From Candidatus Fonsibacter lacus (lineage in GTDB: Bacteria > Pseudomonadota > Gammaproteobacteria > Burkholderiales > Burkholderiaceae_C): a stretch of 34,962 nt of DNA. Made by a program: the position numbers and the translations under genes. Where the stretch lies: contig RFXW01000005.1 in the NCBI GenBank assembly GCA_009921245.1, positions 1 to 34,962 on the forward strand, read 5' to 3'. Under the pieces are notes generated by a model. That model was not told the origin of the DNA. It made no database searches and saw only the letters and a program-made list of their open reading frames with translations. This document shows, one piece after another, positions 34,279 to 34,962 of the stretch (the stretch's first letter is position 1; every line of letters begins with the position of its first letter).

Positions 34279-34962
34279 CTAGTCGCCGTAGAGTTTTTGT
34301 TTGAGTTCGCGGCGCTGTTGCGCCTCCAGCGACAAACTGGCGGTGGGGCGCGCCAACAGCCGCCCCACACCAATGGGCTCGCCGGTTTCTTCGCAGTAGC
34401 CGTACTCGCCCGCGTCGATGCGGCTGATCGACTGCTGGATCTTCTTGAGCAGCTTGCGTTCGCGGTCGCGGGTGCGCAGCTCAAGGGCATGCTCTTCCTC
34501 AATGGTTGCGCGATCCGCAGGGTCGGGCACAACCACCGTCTCCTCACGCAGGTGCTCGGTGGTCTCGCCCGCGTTGGCCAAGATATCGGCGCGCAGCTGC
34601 TCCAGTCGACGCCGAAAAAAGGCCGCCTGAACATCGTTCATGTACTCAGCCTCGGGCATGGCCAGTACATCGGGGTCTTCAAGTTGCTCAAGCGGCTTGG
34701 TCTTCCAGTGGTTGACGCGCTTGGGATCGATGGCAATGGGTTTGGTTGTGGGGTAGGACATGGCTGAAGAAGAGTCCGACGCCATGGGCTGGCGCGGTTG
34801 AACGGTGGGTGGCGGCGGCGCCTGAAGCCCCGCCCTTTTTCGGGTCGGTGCGGCCACCTTGGCGGCTGGCACAGGTTTGGCCGCGGCCGCGGCCGGGGCC
34901 TGCTTGACAGGGGCAGCTTTCTTGGCTGGAGCAGCTTTCTTGGCTGGAGCAGCTTTCTTGGC
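34279..34962 (-). CDS. dksA: RNA polymerase-binding regulator DksA, long Ala/Lys/Pro-rich N-terminus (5' end outside window)
   Basis: DksA binds the RNA polymerase secondary channel and, with ppGpp, reprograms transcription. The frame stays open to the window end, so the start lies outside; 227 residues are visible. The core has the coiled coil with the tip motif DPADRA (the two Asp and the Ala needed for activity), then LELRTRDRERKLLKKIQQSISRI. The C-terminal domain reads EYGYCEETGEPIGVGRLLARPTASLSLEAQQ, so only one of the four zinc cysteines remains. The N-terminal part seen here starts with AKKAAP repeated three times and is Ala/Lys/Pro-rich, unlike the 151-residue E. coli protein. Internal starts at 34785 (MASDSSSAM) or nearby would give a normal-sized protein, so the true start needs proof. 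Confidence 0.88.
   Translation of the reverse strand, partial: AKKAAPAKKAAPAKKAAPVKQAPAAAAAKPVPAAKVAAPTRKRAGLQAPPPPTVQPRQPMASDSSSAMSYPTTKPIAIDPKRVNHWKTKPLEQLEDPDVLAMPEAEYMNDVQAAFFRRRLEQLRADILANAGETTEHLREETVVVPDPADRATIEEEHALELRTRDRERKLLKKIQQSISRIDAGEYGYCEETGEPIGVGRLLARPTASLSLEAQQRRELKQKLYGD
34921..34962. repeat. 18-bp perfect tandem repeat in the 5' part of dksA
   Basis: The unit CTTGGCTGGAGCAGCTTT occurs twice exactly (34921-34938 and 34939-34956) and begins a third time before the window ends. A degenerate copy lies at 34903-34920. On the minus strand each unit encodes the six residues AKKAAP, so changes in copy number keep the reading frame. Confidence 0.9.

Noticed and set aside
1-34962. 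Mobile elements, CRISPR arrays, tRNA or rRNA genes, signs of recent transfer
   Set aside because: I saw no spaced direct repeats of CRISPR type, no transposase or integrase, no cloverleaf or rRNA sequence, and no block with different base composition apart from the short AT-rich region before mraZ.

Overview
The window is a GC-rich, very compact chromosomal segment from a betaproteobacterium. It is most likely from Burkholderiales and close to Comamonadaceae. Three things point there: the pairing prmA/DUF3426 and accBC with a TlpA-like gene, the RNB ribonuclease–tonB–aroE–mtgA row, and a DksA whose C-terminal domain reads YCEETGEP...SLSLEAQ instead of carrying four zinc cysteines. I see no mobile element, CRISPR array, tRNA or rRNA. 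This is core chromosome.

Layout. (1) 1-4348, minus strand: tlpA-like redox gene and an unrecognised gene, then accB-accC-prmA and a zinc-ribbon DUF3426 gene cut by the window edge. (2) 4398-5816, plus: mpl (murein peptide recycling). (3) 5851-10729, minus: rodA, a beta-hydroxyacid dehydrogenase, tldD, then a DAHP synthase gene behind a Phe-rich leader peptide and an attenuator-type terminator. (4) 10779-15816, plus: RNB ribonuclease, tonB-like, aroE, mtgA and ruvC, nearly all joined by ATGA overlaps. (5) 15813-33997, minus: the division and cell wall (dcw) cluster mraZ-rsmH-ftsL-ftsI-murE-murF-mraY-murD-ftsW-murG-murC-ddlB-ftsQ-ftsA-ftsZ, then lpxC and a 65-residue membrane protein. (6) 34279-34962, minus: dksA, with its 5' end outside the window.

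The genes mostly serve envelope growth: murein precursors (MurC-F, Ddl, MraY, MurG), polymerisation and crosslinking (FtsW, FtsI, RodA, MtgA), recycling (Mpl), the divisome (FtsL, Q, A, Z), lipid A (LpxC) and fatty acid supply (AccB, AccC). From rsmH to ftsA, thirteen genes overlap one after another without a single intergenic base.

The most interesting signals are regulatory. First, a 24-codon leader ORF with five Phe codons and one Tyr codon within eight codons precedes aroG. It is followed by a GC-rich hairpin with a nine-T tail, and an 8-nt copy of the hairpin's 3' arm lies inside the leader. Second, TACAAT-like -10 hexamers lie only 5-9 nt before the start codons of mpl, its divergent neighbour, tldD, rodA, the ribonuclease, lpxC and the leader peptide, which suggests leaderless or nearly leaderless mRNAs. 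Third, three GTG boxes with an exact 10-bp period upstream of mraZ look like its own operator. All calls come from reading the sequence; no database search was run.
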